Made by a program: the position numbers and the translations under genes
From: Glandiceps talaboti
Lineage: Eukaryota > Hemichordata > Enteropneusta > Spengelidae
Length of the DNA: 64,000 nucleotides
Assembly (NCBI RefSeq): GCF_964340395.1
Contig: NC_135550.1
Span: 10,659,408-10,723,407 of the forward strand
Direction of reading: 5' to 3'
The notes under the pieces: model-generated
Database searches by the model: none
What the model was told of the DNA's origin: nothing
What the model saw: the letters and a program-made list of their open reading frames with translations, nothing else
Shown here: piece after piece, positions 47,001-61,257 of the stretch
Position numbering within the stretch: the first letter of the stretch is position 1
Layout: each line of letters opens with the position of its first letter

Positions 47001-50000
47001 TGAGGTTTTGTGTGTGACTTGGAAGTCCTTGGTTTTCTATGAGAATTAGAAATCCTAGGTTTTCTATATGATTTAGAAATGTAATGTTTTCTATGAAACT
47101 TAGAAATGCCATATTTGGTATGTGTCTTACCTCAAAACTGTAGAGATCCCAGGTTTTCTATCCACAATGAATGAGGAAGGGTAGTGAGTAAAAAAGACGG
47201 TGGAATTGCTGGATTTTGTTTGATTTGTCAAGTCTAGAAGATCCTTGATATTTGTCTGTGTGAAGAGATGCACACAGGTAGCATCCGTCAGTTTTTGTCA
47301 ACAAACACTTTACACTTCAATGGTACATGGACAGATTGACTAAGGTGAAAAAAGAATGATTATGGGTTTCCAATAACATGGCCTCGGAGAATAGAGTAGG
47401 TAGGTCAAGATTTTATTTTATTTTATTTCATATTTTTAATGATGTTATCTTTTTAATTGTTTTAAAAACAAATATTGCTTCGACCCAAAACCAAACAAAA
47501 TGTCCATCAGAATACCCCTTCTGTGATAGTTTGATGAAATATGTACAGGCATCACTGTGGAAAGATGCATGAAGGTAAAGAAAACAAAGAATTTCTTTTC
47601 TTTTTGTTTTAAATGTTTTAAAAATAGAATGAAGACACATTGATATTTATGAGATTAGATACTTACCTTACTCAGAATACCAAAGAAGTTAAAAGGTGGT
47701 TTGAGAGAAGGCAGTGGTGTAACAGCATCAATGTAGATGAAAGAATAAGTACCAAATGACGTCTTCTGATGATGAACAAAGTTACTCTCTCCTTGTTTAC
47801 CGATCTGAGAAAATTGTCTGACAAAATAATTTGATTTATTAAACTTCCGTTTATACAACATTTGAACCCACCCATCTCCCATCCCCTCAATTAAAAATGT
47901 CAAGTAACAAGCTGTATTTGCCTCACTACATTTACATTTCTTTCTTGTCTGTGGTACTCCCTTACAAAACTGAACTGCCAGCTTAACAGTTTGCAGGCAT
48001 GTGAACTGCTAGTACTAACAATCAAACTGCTAATTACATAACACCAAAGTAAAGCATTTTCTGTATGTAAATTGTTCATGGCATCCATATCAAGTATAAA
48101 AAGTATACTGTTTCATTTGCTAATTGACCACATTAGAAAGGCCACATGCTAGGCTTGTAAATAAACCAATTGAAACAGTATACTTTTATACTTGATGTGA
48201 ATGCTATAAATGAGTGAAGCACATAGAGAAAGTGCTTTACTTCAGGGTTACTCGTTGTATACAAGTTGTGAGCAAATCATAATAGTTTGCGATATTTCTG
48301 AAAAGTGAACTGCTAAAACCCTTGCACCTGACAGTTGTCTAGAAATGCTGCTGATTAGAACCTTGCTTTATCAGTGGTGGACAATTAAAACTGGGTACAC
48401 AAAATGTAAGTACAATTCTTGACTATTAAACATTAAAAGGATATCGAATCCTAGATGTTCAACTTTATAGTATGTAACTAGCTCTCTCCTGTATTTTGAG
48501 AACAACGAAAGTAAAGTATTTGATATATTAGAGTAACATTACACCAACCCACCTGTATAGATTCTGTTTACTATCAGCTGAAGGTATGTTGTATGTATCT
48601 GCATAGATAAGGGCAAAATGGTTATGAAATATTCAAAATGCTGGAAAATCGCAGTGAAAATATTTATTGAGATGCGTCTCCTCTAACACCATGAAATATA
48701 ATTATGAGCTGAATGAGTAATATTCCTGACAGATGAACATTAAATCCTTACTGTATGTCTCAAGAGTGTGATAACGCAGATTTATGCCGATACGGAGTTC
48801 ACCACATGAAATAACAATATTATCACAAGCAGTCTGAATCACCCATACAAATTCATGAAAATTCTATATAACATGTTGCATAACATTAGTTATTACAACA
48901 ACAGTTCTGTAAATGTTCAAAGTGAATGATGGACTTGATAGGAGAGAGTTCTACATTTGCCGTATTTGTCATGGGATCGTTTTTATGCCTAGAAAATTTA
49001 AGATATTTTTATCATTTCATTGGTCTCATTAGATTGGTTATTATTATAGAATCACTAGTTACCATGGTTACCCTTGATGTCAATCCACGTTGTTTTCTTT
49101 AAGACGCCGCTGTCTTCCAGACATTTCTTGTACATTTCCCATTCAATTTCACTTTGATGAGCTTTCTGTCTGTGTACAGCATCTGTTATATCCCCTGTAA
49201 TGAGTCACAGTGAGTGGTTATTATATCAAATCACAGTTCCTCTATCAATAGTCTGTATATGCCCTTTGATATTATTTTTGATTATTACCTAGGCCAAATC
49301 AATAAAATTGTCATGTGTCGTTCCAATAGTGCCCAATTTCAAAATAGCGTAGGATTTTTTCAAAAAATAATTTTTTTTCTTTTTACAACTCTTTTTTTTT
49401 GGTCTGGTTTTGGTTATTTTTTCCAATATTTATCTAGATCCCTTCCATGTGTTCTTTGTGTTATGGGTCACATGACGTGCTGACATCTTCAAATTTCACT
49501 ATTTCTCACTTGACTGCAAATGTTTTCAATTTTTCGATAATTATTTTCGAATTACCTAAAAAAACTTTAGGGTGGGGAGTCAAATACAAAGCTGGGCTGG
49601 GTTACCAGAACCAAACAATTTTTTTGGCCTTACATATTCATATGTATATATCTATATAAATAATTACCATATCATTATCATTATAATTATCATTATATAC
49701 ATATAATATTTAGTTGAGAGGTCTGCATTGTAGTTTGAAGTTTGCTAGTGAGGGTTTTGATGGCAGCATCTGTCTCACTGATGGTACTCCTTAGCTGTTA
49801 CTGTATTACCATATGGGTTTTTATACCCTGCTCGTTCTAATATCATTACAACATGCGTCTACGTCATTGATTCTGCAATACTAAAAATAACTTAATATGA
49901 GTCAAACATTCCAAATCACCCCCCCCCCCCCCGATTTTTTTTTTTTATAAATTATGCTTTAGGAGGTACATTTATATAATATCCTCAACAATTTTCTTCA

Positions 50001-52637
50001 TTTGGCCAGAAAGTACTTACTCTATACTGACCTCAAAAGCACTCACATTTTCCTTTGCTCAGAACGAAGAAAAATTTTGGAGATAATATTTAAGTAAAGA
50101 ATAGTTTAGAAGATATACCTGTAACTAGCACTAGAGTTGGTTGAATGATGTCTACATACGATGAACAAAAATGCCAAAACTGGTGATACCGCTCCTTGTC
50201 ATAAAATTCATTCAGATGCACATCGGAAATCTAAGAGTGAAACAAACAAAATCGTTTTAGTTAATGTCATGAATTTTCACACATTATTTGCATTTCTACA
50301 CAGAATAATTTTAAAAAATAACTATAATTTACTATACTTTAGGGTGACCCTATTTTTTTTTATGTTTCTCATTTACTTTTTCATAGCAACTATTGGTCGG
50401 TCAGTTGATTAATAAAAAAAGTAAAAGAAATAAAAAAATCATCTTCATGTTTCTCTGTCTCTCCTTTTTCTCCTCTCTATCTTCTTTTTATTGGATTCCT
50501 ACTAAAAAGCGCTTTCCCAGCTTCTTTACACAATTGGCATGTTTTCAGCTTCCCCCCCCCTTCCCCCCTTCCCCCCTTGAATAACCATAAGAAGTAATAT
50601 CTGTTTGTGAACAAGTGCCACTGTCGCCACCATGACTGTAGATGACGTCAACAGTCCAGACACTTGCTTATTCTTACCAGAGAGGCTGCTGTTCTGCAAA
50701 ATATTAATAAGGGTGGGTGAAATTAAACATATTTTTTTATTTTTGATGTAGAGCTAAAAATTTGAAAATAATGATAAACAGAAGAAAAAAATAGGGTCAC
50801 CATTCCCAAGAAAAAATATTTTAAGCATTTTATGAAATGTTAACTGTTTCTGTGATGTTGTTGTTGTTGATGTTGTTGTTAATGACCAGTATTATGTGTA
50901 ACAAAGATGTAAACATGGGGGTTGGGGGTGGGGCATATGAAATATACATGACTGTCCTCATTATTAACACTGTCATCTTTTATTGTCAATGCTTGAAGCA
51001 CATTGTTGAATTATATATCATGGATATAAATTATGATCATATGACATTAAATACGCCAACATAAACTGGACAATATACATGTACACAAAACAATATTTTA
51101 AGTCAAACAATACAGTTAAAATGAGGAACTGATGACAGTACTGAAAAGGCTAACAGGAAATTGATCAGTTCTGTTGCAATAAATTATAATGTGAAATGTA
51201 ATGCATATTAATCATCTCATACCATTGTACCAATTTTATTTTTTTTTAAATCCCATATTTAAAAAAACCAAACAATTCTTTAATATAGCATCAACTGATA
51301 TATAGCAATTACTAGGACACTAATCACTTTACTAAATTAACATCTACAATATTAAGACATTAAATGTGACATTAAAAGAAACGAGTATAATTCTCTATCT
51401 CAGTTCCGTAGACATTTTGTACATGAACAAGTTCAAAAATAGACAACATGCATCTGGAAAAGGGGACAGCCATTAAACAAATCTTTCATGCATTGAGAAA
51501 ATACAGACTTAATGAGCCATTGGCAGTGAGTCTTGAGTTTTTAATTGGTGATTGAACCCCAGCTGTTTGTTGCTAATACAAATGTAGTAGTTTCATATTA
51601 TATACTAGAAACTGATTAGCAATTGCTTCCTAGAATGAAAAAAAAATCTACATTTATTGACCACTTTGGTTTCACATATTCTTTGGAAAAATTACAATTT
51701 ACAAAACAAACACACCTCAAAAAAATTATGAGAATAAGAGAAATGGTACAGTGTGCATACAGAAAGCTTTCACTTACAAATATCCAATTTATGTCTTATA
51801 AAGGCCACAATGTATGTATCATCATTTTGATTTATTATGTTGACTCTAGAATAGATCTATCTGTAGTCTCTCCATAATATGTCAGACTTTAAGTATGTAA
51901 TGCAATTTTGTAACATATGCAACAAACAAAATCATGCACTTAAAACTATCATTAAATCCTTCTTTGAGGGACATTAATTCAATAATTCAGCCATGCACAA
52001 TAGTCATTTACATGTTAATGTAACTTTAATGGGTTATCTAGTGTGTTGTGCACTGAATGTAATTTTCTCTATTATACCAGGCATGCTCAATATTCAGCAA
52101 TACAAAATACTGAGTTTTATATATATATATATCATTAATTTTTGATTTTATTGAGAAATCATGGCGGATTTGTGGATTTTATGTCCTCACTGAGACTTCA
52201 AGGAAATTGGAAAATAAAATGTGCGAGGTGTCATGAAATTTTACACATGACATGATTCGAGAAGCTGTGATGAATTTTTAATGTCATGGGCATCGTAATT
52301 TATTATTCTAGTGGAAAAGTGGAAAATCTATAAAAAAAACACACAAAAAAACATGCAGTACTTAGATAAATCGTTTGGTGAAAAGGATAATGTTTTACTA
52401 TACCTGTACAAACCACCAGAGGTTGTCAGATGTAGGACCAGGGTATGGTGGCTGTTCATCTAAGGGATGTGATGACTTCTCTATATTATCTTCCACAACA
52501 GTGAAATAATGCCAACTGTATGTAAAACTACAAAGAGCACAAATTAAACCAACCACTATGAAAAATAGCAAAACTCCACATTTTCTACGCATGTTGGAGG
52601 AATGTGGTTTGTAGTCATCGCATGGAGGGGTTTCCAT
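38065..52637 (-). CDS. TMEM62: TMEM62-like membrane metallophosphoesterase, copy C (668 aa, 14 exons)
   Basis: Exons in transcription order: 52637-52404, 50230-50119, 49194-49063, 48598-48553, 47817-47667, 47255-47131, 45254-45132, 44097-43942, 42736-42577, 42029-41919, 40849-40765, 39880-39767, 39067-38949, 38403-38065. All are GT-AG, phases match A and B, and the total is 669 codons with the stop. The N-terminus is extended (start [11 protein letters not shown]; an internal Met at residue 16 is possible) before an anchor near 20-42. Catalytic motifs: D81-x-H83 ([10 protein letters not shown]), G116-D117 (GDITDAV), GNHD (157-160), H249 (FFTHYPSS) and GHLH (275-278). The membrane half has [18 protein letters not shown] and FLLCPKYTW. 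Exon 12 is the longest of the three copies (114 bp). Its introns carry several large repeats, including the 27-bp minisatellite beside exon 6. It is head to head with FAM177A1. Confidence 0.92.
40192..40582. repeat. 28-bp minisatellite, about 14 copies
   Basis: The unit is AGCTTGGGTTTAAAGGCCCA followed by TGTCAGAT, in a TMEM62 copy C intron. The main variant is GGCTTGGG or GGCTTAGG for AGCTTGGG; one unit has lost three bases. A lone inverted fragment ATGGGCCTTTAAGG lies at about 40724. Confidence 0.9.
41000..41345 (+). mobile_element. CR1/L2-type LINE 3' fragment
   Basis: The frame ending at 41235 encodes SLLHVPPPP, then [33 protein letters not shown] and [10 protein letters not shown]. Tyr-Gly-x-x-x-Phe-Ser-x-x-x-Pro-x-Leu-Trp-Asn-Ser-(Ile/Leu)-Pro-Leu and x-x-Phe-Lys-x-x-(Leu/Ile)-Lys-x-His-Leu-Phe are the standard C-terminus of CR1/L2-like reverse transcriptases. 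The 3' end has GGTGCTATACAAATT and a short (GATT)n tail, also typical. A poly-C run interrupts the frame region. It is antisense in a TMEM62 copy C intron. Confidence 0.75.
41510..41549. repeat. (ACC)n microsatellite
   Basis: About 13 perfect trinucleotide units in a TMEM62 copy C intron. Confidence 0.95.
44560..45060. repeat. Compound low-complexity tract: (ACTC)n flanked by CCAA/CCAC/CCAT repeats
   Basis: A nearly perfect (ACTC)n block at 44589-44780 is bordered by AACC, CCAC, CATC and AAAC units, all purine-poor on the plus strand. It lies 70 bases from exon 7 of TMEM62 copy C. Confidence 0.9.
45355..47112. repeat. 27-bp minisatellite, about 60-65 copies, beside TMEM62 copy C exon 6
   Basis: The unit is GACTTAGAAATCCCAGGTTA followed by TCTACAT. 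Variants include GAATTA, AACTTA, TCGACAT and GTCTAC. It fills the intron between exons 6 and 7 of copy C. Units near exon 6 (46990-47110) are diverged and read GAAATCCTAGGTTTTCTAT, very close to GAGATCCCAGGTTTTCTAT inside exon 6 (47143-47161). On the gene's strand a 591-codon frame stays open because 27 is a multiple of three; its period is Gly-Phe-Leu-Ser-His-Val-Asp-Asn-Leu. I do not regard it as a protein gene. Confidence 0.93.
47343..47640. repeat. T-rich dispersed repeat, family 3 copy 3
   Basis: Colinear with 9658-9945 over about 290 bases, in the same orientation, including AGAATACCCCTTCTGTGATA, TTTGATGAAATATGTACAGG and ATGCATGAAGG. It lies in a TMEM62 copy C intron between exons 5 and 6. 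Confidence 0.7.
48081..48204. mobile_element. Foldback MITE (about 124 bp)
   Basis: Left arm ATCAAGTATAAAAAGTATAC then TGTTTCA; right arm TGAAACAGTATACTTTTATA then CTTGAT. The arms pair over about 27 bases with a one-base indel and extend outward with GCAT and ATGC. It lies in a TMEM62 copy C intron. Confidence 0.7.
49320..49635. repeat. T-rich dispersed repeat, family 3 copy 4
   Basis: The tail ACTTTAGGGTGGGGAGTC, AAATACAAAGCTGGGC, TGGGTTACCAGAACCAAAC and TTTTTTTGGCC parallels 32870-32940. The head is weakly matched. It lies in a TMEM62 copy C intron. Confidence 0.5.
49981..50091. mobile_element. Palindromic MITE-like element, family 1 copy 3
   Basis: Left arm CAATTTTCTTCATTTGGCC; right arm CTCAGAACGAAGAAAAATTT followed by TGGAGATAATATT. 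The same plan occurs at 16322 and 4628, with lower similarity in the centre. Confidence 0.55.
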
Positions 52638-53222
52638 GGTGATGCCGCTTCAGCCTATCCATCCTCATCAGTACCACATAGAGTTCAAGGCTTGTGGTAA
52701 AATACTAGTAAGGAGTCAACACACTCCTTGTGATAACAATGGTGGTTCCCTATAAAACTACGTTGAGTTTATACAATCGAAGGTCTAAATTCTACTACTG
52801 CTTTCTGCCTATGTCGGCGTGTCCGAACTAATGGTGAACTGCCTTTTCCAGGCTGATCTTGCTGAACTCACTCTGTCAATGCAGTGTGCTTGTAATACAT
52901 AATTTATAAATTTACTTACAGTCCGAAAGTGTTGAGCGCCACCAACGGATATCGTGACACGAACGAAAACATAGATCACACCAAAAGAGAGAGGGGTCAG
53001 GATTGTTGTTCGGGACACAAGACGGAAACTTGTTACTTTTCCGGTGCGTAAAACTGTCAGATATATATACATGTATATGAAAAATGTTCCGAGTCTAGCT
53101 ATTTTCACACTTGTATATCTTCAAAACAAATTGTTCTATAAAGGTCAAGTGTGCAGCCCTAATAATCAGAAGTTCGTTCACTAACTACCCTATTTTATTT
53201 TGGAATACTCCTCTTTAGCCTG
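52638..53222. promoter_or_regulatory. Divergent 5' region shared by TMEM62 copy C and FAM177A1
   Basis: The two start codons are 588 bp apart and face away from each other. A good minus-strand donor (GGACT|GTAAGTAAA, at 52920) suggests a leader exon for TMEM62 copy C beginning near 53000-53050. TTTTCCGG (53036-53043) resembles an ETS core. Exact start sites cannot be seen. Confidence 0.4.
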
Positions 53223-53225
53223 ATG

Positions 53226-57044
<3,819 letters not shown>

Positions 57045-57193
57045 TTTATTTCTACCTTTTTTTGGTTTTCTTTTGTATGTGTATATATGAACAGTAATTT
57101 GATACAAAATATAGAACATCACCTCCAAACACCTTCCTTTCGGTTCCAATGAATACTGCCTTGTGGTACATCTTGTGTGATTAGCTAGCCCAG

Positions 57194-58490
57194 ACACGAT
57201 CAAGCATTTTGACGCGTTTCACGCTCAGTTTGCCATTTTTAGTCCCCGCGGACGAAGTCCGGAACGGGGACTTATGGATTGGGTTCCGTCCGTGCATCCG
57301 TGTGTCCGTGCGTCCGTCCGTCCGCAGCCGTTTCTTGGAGATGCCTGTACCGATTTTTTTCAAACTTGGTACAGGGGCAACATGCTATGGCATACATATG
57401 CACGTCAATTTGTTTTATGATACGATCCAATATGGCCGCCTAGCAGCCATTTTGTTTGTGAATTTTCCCTGTCTAAAGCCATAACTCAGACATGCTTGAA
57501 CAAATCTCATTCAGAGTTGGTATTAGGACAGTGTTCTATGGCATATATGTGCATATTCATTGTTGTCATGATACGATCCAATATGGCCGCCTGGCAGCCA
57601 TTTTGTTTGTGAATTTTCATGTCCAAAGCCATAACTTAGACATGCTTGAACAGATCTCATTCAAAGTTGGTATTAGGACAGTGTTCTATGACATACATGT
57701 GCATATCCATTTTCATTGTGATACGATCCAATATGGCTGCCTGGCAGCCATTTTGTTTGCAAATTTTCCATGTCCAAAGCCATAACTCAGACATGCTTGA
57801 ACAGATCTCATTCAAAGTTGGTATTAGGACAGTGTTCTATGACATACATGTGCATATCCATTTTCATTGTGATACGATCCAATATGGCTGCCTGGCAGCC
57901 ATTTTGTTTGCAAATTTTCCATGTCCAAAGCCATAACTCAGACATGCTTGAACAGATCTCATTCGAAGTTGGTATTAGAACAGTGTTCTATGACATACAT
58001 GTGCATATCCATTTTCGTCATGATACGATCCAATATGGCTGCCTGGCAGCCATTTTGTTTGTGAATTTTCAATGTCCAAAGCCATAACTCAGACATGCTT
58101 GAACAGATCTCATTCAGAGTTGGTATTAGGACAGTGTTCTATGACATACATTTGCATATCCATTTTCATATTGATATGATCCCCCATACCCGACCAATCC
58201 TTTATTGTTGTAGGCATGTTCCATGTCCGACAAGCAGACACAACATATCTAAGTCTGTTTGATTTAGGTTCACAAGTGTTGTTGCGTGATCAGAGTAGTG
58301 CTAATTCCTTAAAACCCAATCATAGCGGGGACTATGTCATTCTCAATGGCTTGTCCACAAAGTGCTCGATTGAACTCTTTCACACGCACTTTCATGCTCA
58401 GTTTGCTATTTTCTACAAAGTGCGCGTCGAGCACTTTTATGTGCACAGTCAATTTCGGAACCTTACCAGTACATACCTCGCTAGCCTGAA
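57194..58490. repeat. Composite repeat: hairpin leader plus five 151-bp tandem units
   Basis: A leader at 57239-57276 folds strongly: AGTCCCCG pairs with CGGGGACT and GGAC with GTCC. It runs into CCGTCCGTGC/GTCCGTCCGTCC sequence. Units with TACGATCCAATATGG, CAGCCATTTTGTTTG, CATAACTCAGACATGCTTGA and GTTGGTATTAGGACAG then repeat at 57421, 57572, 57722, 57873 and 58024, a period of 150-151. AGCGGGGACTATGTCATTCT (58325) echoes the leader. A diverged direct repeat (CACGCTCAGTTTGCCATTTT and CATGCTCAGTTTGCTATTTT) flanks the block. Confidence 0.8.
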
Positions 58491-59964
58491 GATTGGTACA
58501 TAGGTTATCCTTGCCGATATTGTAAGGGAAATGTAAAACACTCAATTCACAGTAAGATTAGAAAAAACCTGTCAGTTTTTCAAAGAGAAGAGATGATCGT
58601 TTGAGTGTCACTCTTATCTCTCTCACATTGCTGTTAGATTAAGCGGAGGGCAGTATTTATTGGAAAGGGATTTCTGCTCAATTATTTATATAAGCAAGGT
58701 GTTCTGCGGTACATATGTTAAGAAAAGAATGGGAATATGAATATTATGAGTTAGAACAAGTAGAGAAAGGATTTCTATCAACACAATGTGAAGGGCAGTA
58801 TACATGTGACTGGCTGCTTGTATGATAGCTCAGCACTTTTGGGGATGTGAAATTTTCCCATGCCGGCTGACAAGTTGTCTAATCACAACACAGACCCAGA
58901 GAAGAGTGAATGGAATCGAAATAGAATTAGATGGACAGTTTTTAATTTTCAAATATTGTCTTCAGATTGTGGTAATATCTACTTCATATGACGTTTTTTT
59001 TTTATTCAGCAGGTGTTAACAGTTTTCATTAAAAAAAGCATTATTGTGACACATTGAGAAATTTTTTTTTCAAATGTTCTCCGACTAAAATCAAAGTTTT
59101 CATATAAAGGTGTATGTTTTAATAAGTTACATAATTTATTTATTTTGTGTGTTTGAGATGTTGATACCATTCATATGAACAGAAAGTTTCCCTCTTTTCT
59201 CTGTTCAGTTTGTTGAAATTCTACCATAGTGACTTACATTAACAGTCCAGTGATTATTGGGTTCGGTTCTACAGGAGTATTTTTTAGTTACAATGAGGAG
59301 AATGTGTAGGATTCTTTAGGCATCTTTGTGGAAGACATCTTCAGTTCAAAAGAGAAAAAATATTGAAAATATGTAATATGACATACTGTCATGGTATAGG
59401 TATGGCACATGTAGAGAGTAAATAAGTTGTCTTAAAACCCTATTACATGTAAATTACCCCATACTACTTTTATCAATTGGATATCAAACATGTAAGGATG
59501 TGAGCACTTTTCAATCTTTAAATTTTTATTTTGTTTACCAGTTGAACCTTACTTTAAAGGTTCTTCTGTTTCAAACTTTGTTTTTCAAGATTCTAAGTTG
59601 TGTTAGTATACATAGATTAAATCATAGACCTAGGTGACAACAAGAGGCAAACAGTACACTTTAGTATGTGTGAATTGTGTGTAGGTAACGGTACACATTT
59701 TCAAATCCTAAATATATAGAAATATTTGTAGCAATCTGACCTGAATTTCACCAATTCTTTTTGTCCACGTTGGCCATGTGCTTTTCCAATACAACTTCTT
59801 ACAAATGGACGAATCATTTACAAGACATGATCTACTGTAACTTATTTATTGCCACATTTTCATTTCAGCATGCATGGGTTAAGTATTTCATGAATACTTT
59901 TGAAAGTTTTATTTTATACACGGTGCAGAGATGGATTTGGTAACTTTTGTACATAATATTATGA

Positions 59965-59970
59965 AATAAA
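59965..59970 (+). terminator. Candidate distal poly(A) signal for FAM177A1
   Basis: AATAAA is followed by GAGCATACTGTGAGAATATG and TGTGTGCG. If used, the 3' UTR would be about 2.9 kb and would include the 151-bp repeat. A nearer signal was not obvious. Confidence 0.3.
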
Positions 59971-60061
59971 GAGCATACTGTGAGAATATGGTTGTGTGCG
60001 ACTTTTGAGTATCACCATACCTCCAGCATTAGTGACCTTTTCTGGAATGAATGGTTTGAGT

Positions 60062-60240
60062 CAGTGCGCCCTCTACGTCAATTTGATGCACCACTGATGC
60101 ACAGCAGTTCCTTGTAGCCCACTAAAATTTAGTGTTCCCCAATCTCTCACTATGTGGTGACTCAATTGCAAGAAACCCTAGTTTTCTCATTTTGATCCAT
60201 AACATAAAAATGTGTACAAAAGGCAGACTGGTTTTTAATA
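60062..60240 (-). repeat. Dispersed repeat, family 2 copy 3
   Basis: Read on the minus strand it gives ATGGATCAAAATGAGAAAAC, GAGTCACCACATAGTGAGAG, ATTGGGGAACACTAAATTTT, GTGCATCAGTGGTGCATCAA and ATTGACGTAGAGGGCGCACT, colinear with 18290-18450. Confidence 0.65.
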
Positions 60241-61178
60241 GCTATTTGCAACCAACTAACTATACAGGAAAGCAATAACAGCCAGGCCAAAATGTTTAGA
60301 TGTGCATTGAAATTATACATTTTGTGGTGTTAATAACATCGATTACATCGCAATTTGTGATTTTGCATTGCTGTCCCTCTAACTGCTTGTAATGCTATCA
60401 ACTGCAATCGATAAAGTGGTTTGAAAAACGTGCACACAAATTGATTGGTTACAGTGGGGAGTGATAACATACATCAGCTTAATTGATTATATATAATTTA
60501 CATTCAAATGAAGTCAATATGTAAATGTACCCTCATTGAGATGAGCACAAGATTGACATACTTTACATATAGTGAATAGTGTGTAAATATCTACAAACAG
60601 CCATACTGATAACTGCCATTGGGGGCTTGGCTAAATTAATCGTTTGCTGTTACTAGAATTACAAGCAGTTAGTGAGAAAGTGAAGTAAAGTCACAGATTG
60701 CAATATAAACAGGCTGGGTGATAATATGATTAAAAACCCTGGATGAAAATCTGATCAGGTAGGGAAGCTTCATATGTTTTATTTCCAGTATTTTGTGTCT
60801 ACCTAATCAGTAAGATATGATGTTCATGCCATGCTGTCAGCTACCACAGGTTAAGAAGGTGACCAAAACTACCGACCCTTTCTAGAACCACTTGCATCAA
60901 ATCATATATCAAAACTCAAACAACACTGGCTACAATAACGATTTAATTTTTCAAAGCTGACATACAAAACCTAACTTCACAAAGTCCTTTTAGCTAGGTC
61001 ATACATGAAAATTGGCACACTTCCAATTTGGACCAGAATATTGATAAATGAAAGATCAGAACCAAAATATATCTTGTCATTTCAAAATAGAAAAGTGGGT
61101 TCAAAACGTTTCTGTTGTTACACGTAACAATATCTGATAATATAAAGATAGTTAGGAGTTTTCTGGTTCAAACCACTA

Positions 61179-61188
61179 TTTATTTATT
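61179..61188 (-). terminator. Candidate poly(A) signals for PTCD3
   Basis: TTTATTTATT on the plus strand gives overlapping AATAAA signals about 75 bases after the PTCD3 stop. Confidence 0.55.
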
Positions 61189-61257
61189 TACGTTTTTATC
61201 ATACAATAAGTACATTTCAAAACTGTACATTTATTTTAAAGAGCGAAGCGTTGAACT

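Larger units (their letters stand above)
57045..61257. other. Convergent interval between FAM177A1 and PTCD3
   Basis: Contains the 151-bp repeat block (57194-58490), AT-rich sequence that may be a long FAM177A1 3' UTR up to about 59985, a minus-strand copy of dispersed repeat family 2 (60062-60240) and the PTCD3 3' UTR. No further exon is recognised; the repeated open frames between 57209 and 58087 are repeat artefacts. Confidence 0.55.

Noticed and set aside
45337-47112. A 591-residue repeat protein gene on the minus strand
   Set aside because: It is the 27-bp minisatellite read in the one frame without stops, it lies wholly inside an intron bounded by good splice sites, and its unit shows no protein-level constraint such as synonymous bias.
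57492-58087. Three overlapping open frames with repeated QISF-VFYD-IQYG segments
   Set aside because: They are translations of the 151-bp tandem unit; the frame changes between units and the product has no known family.
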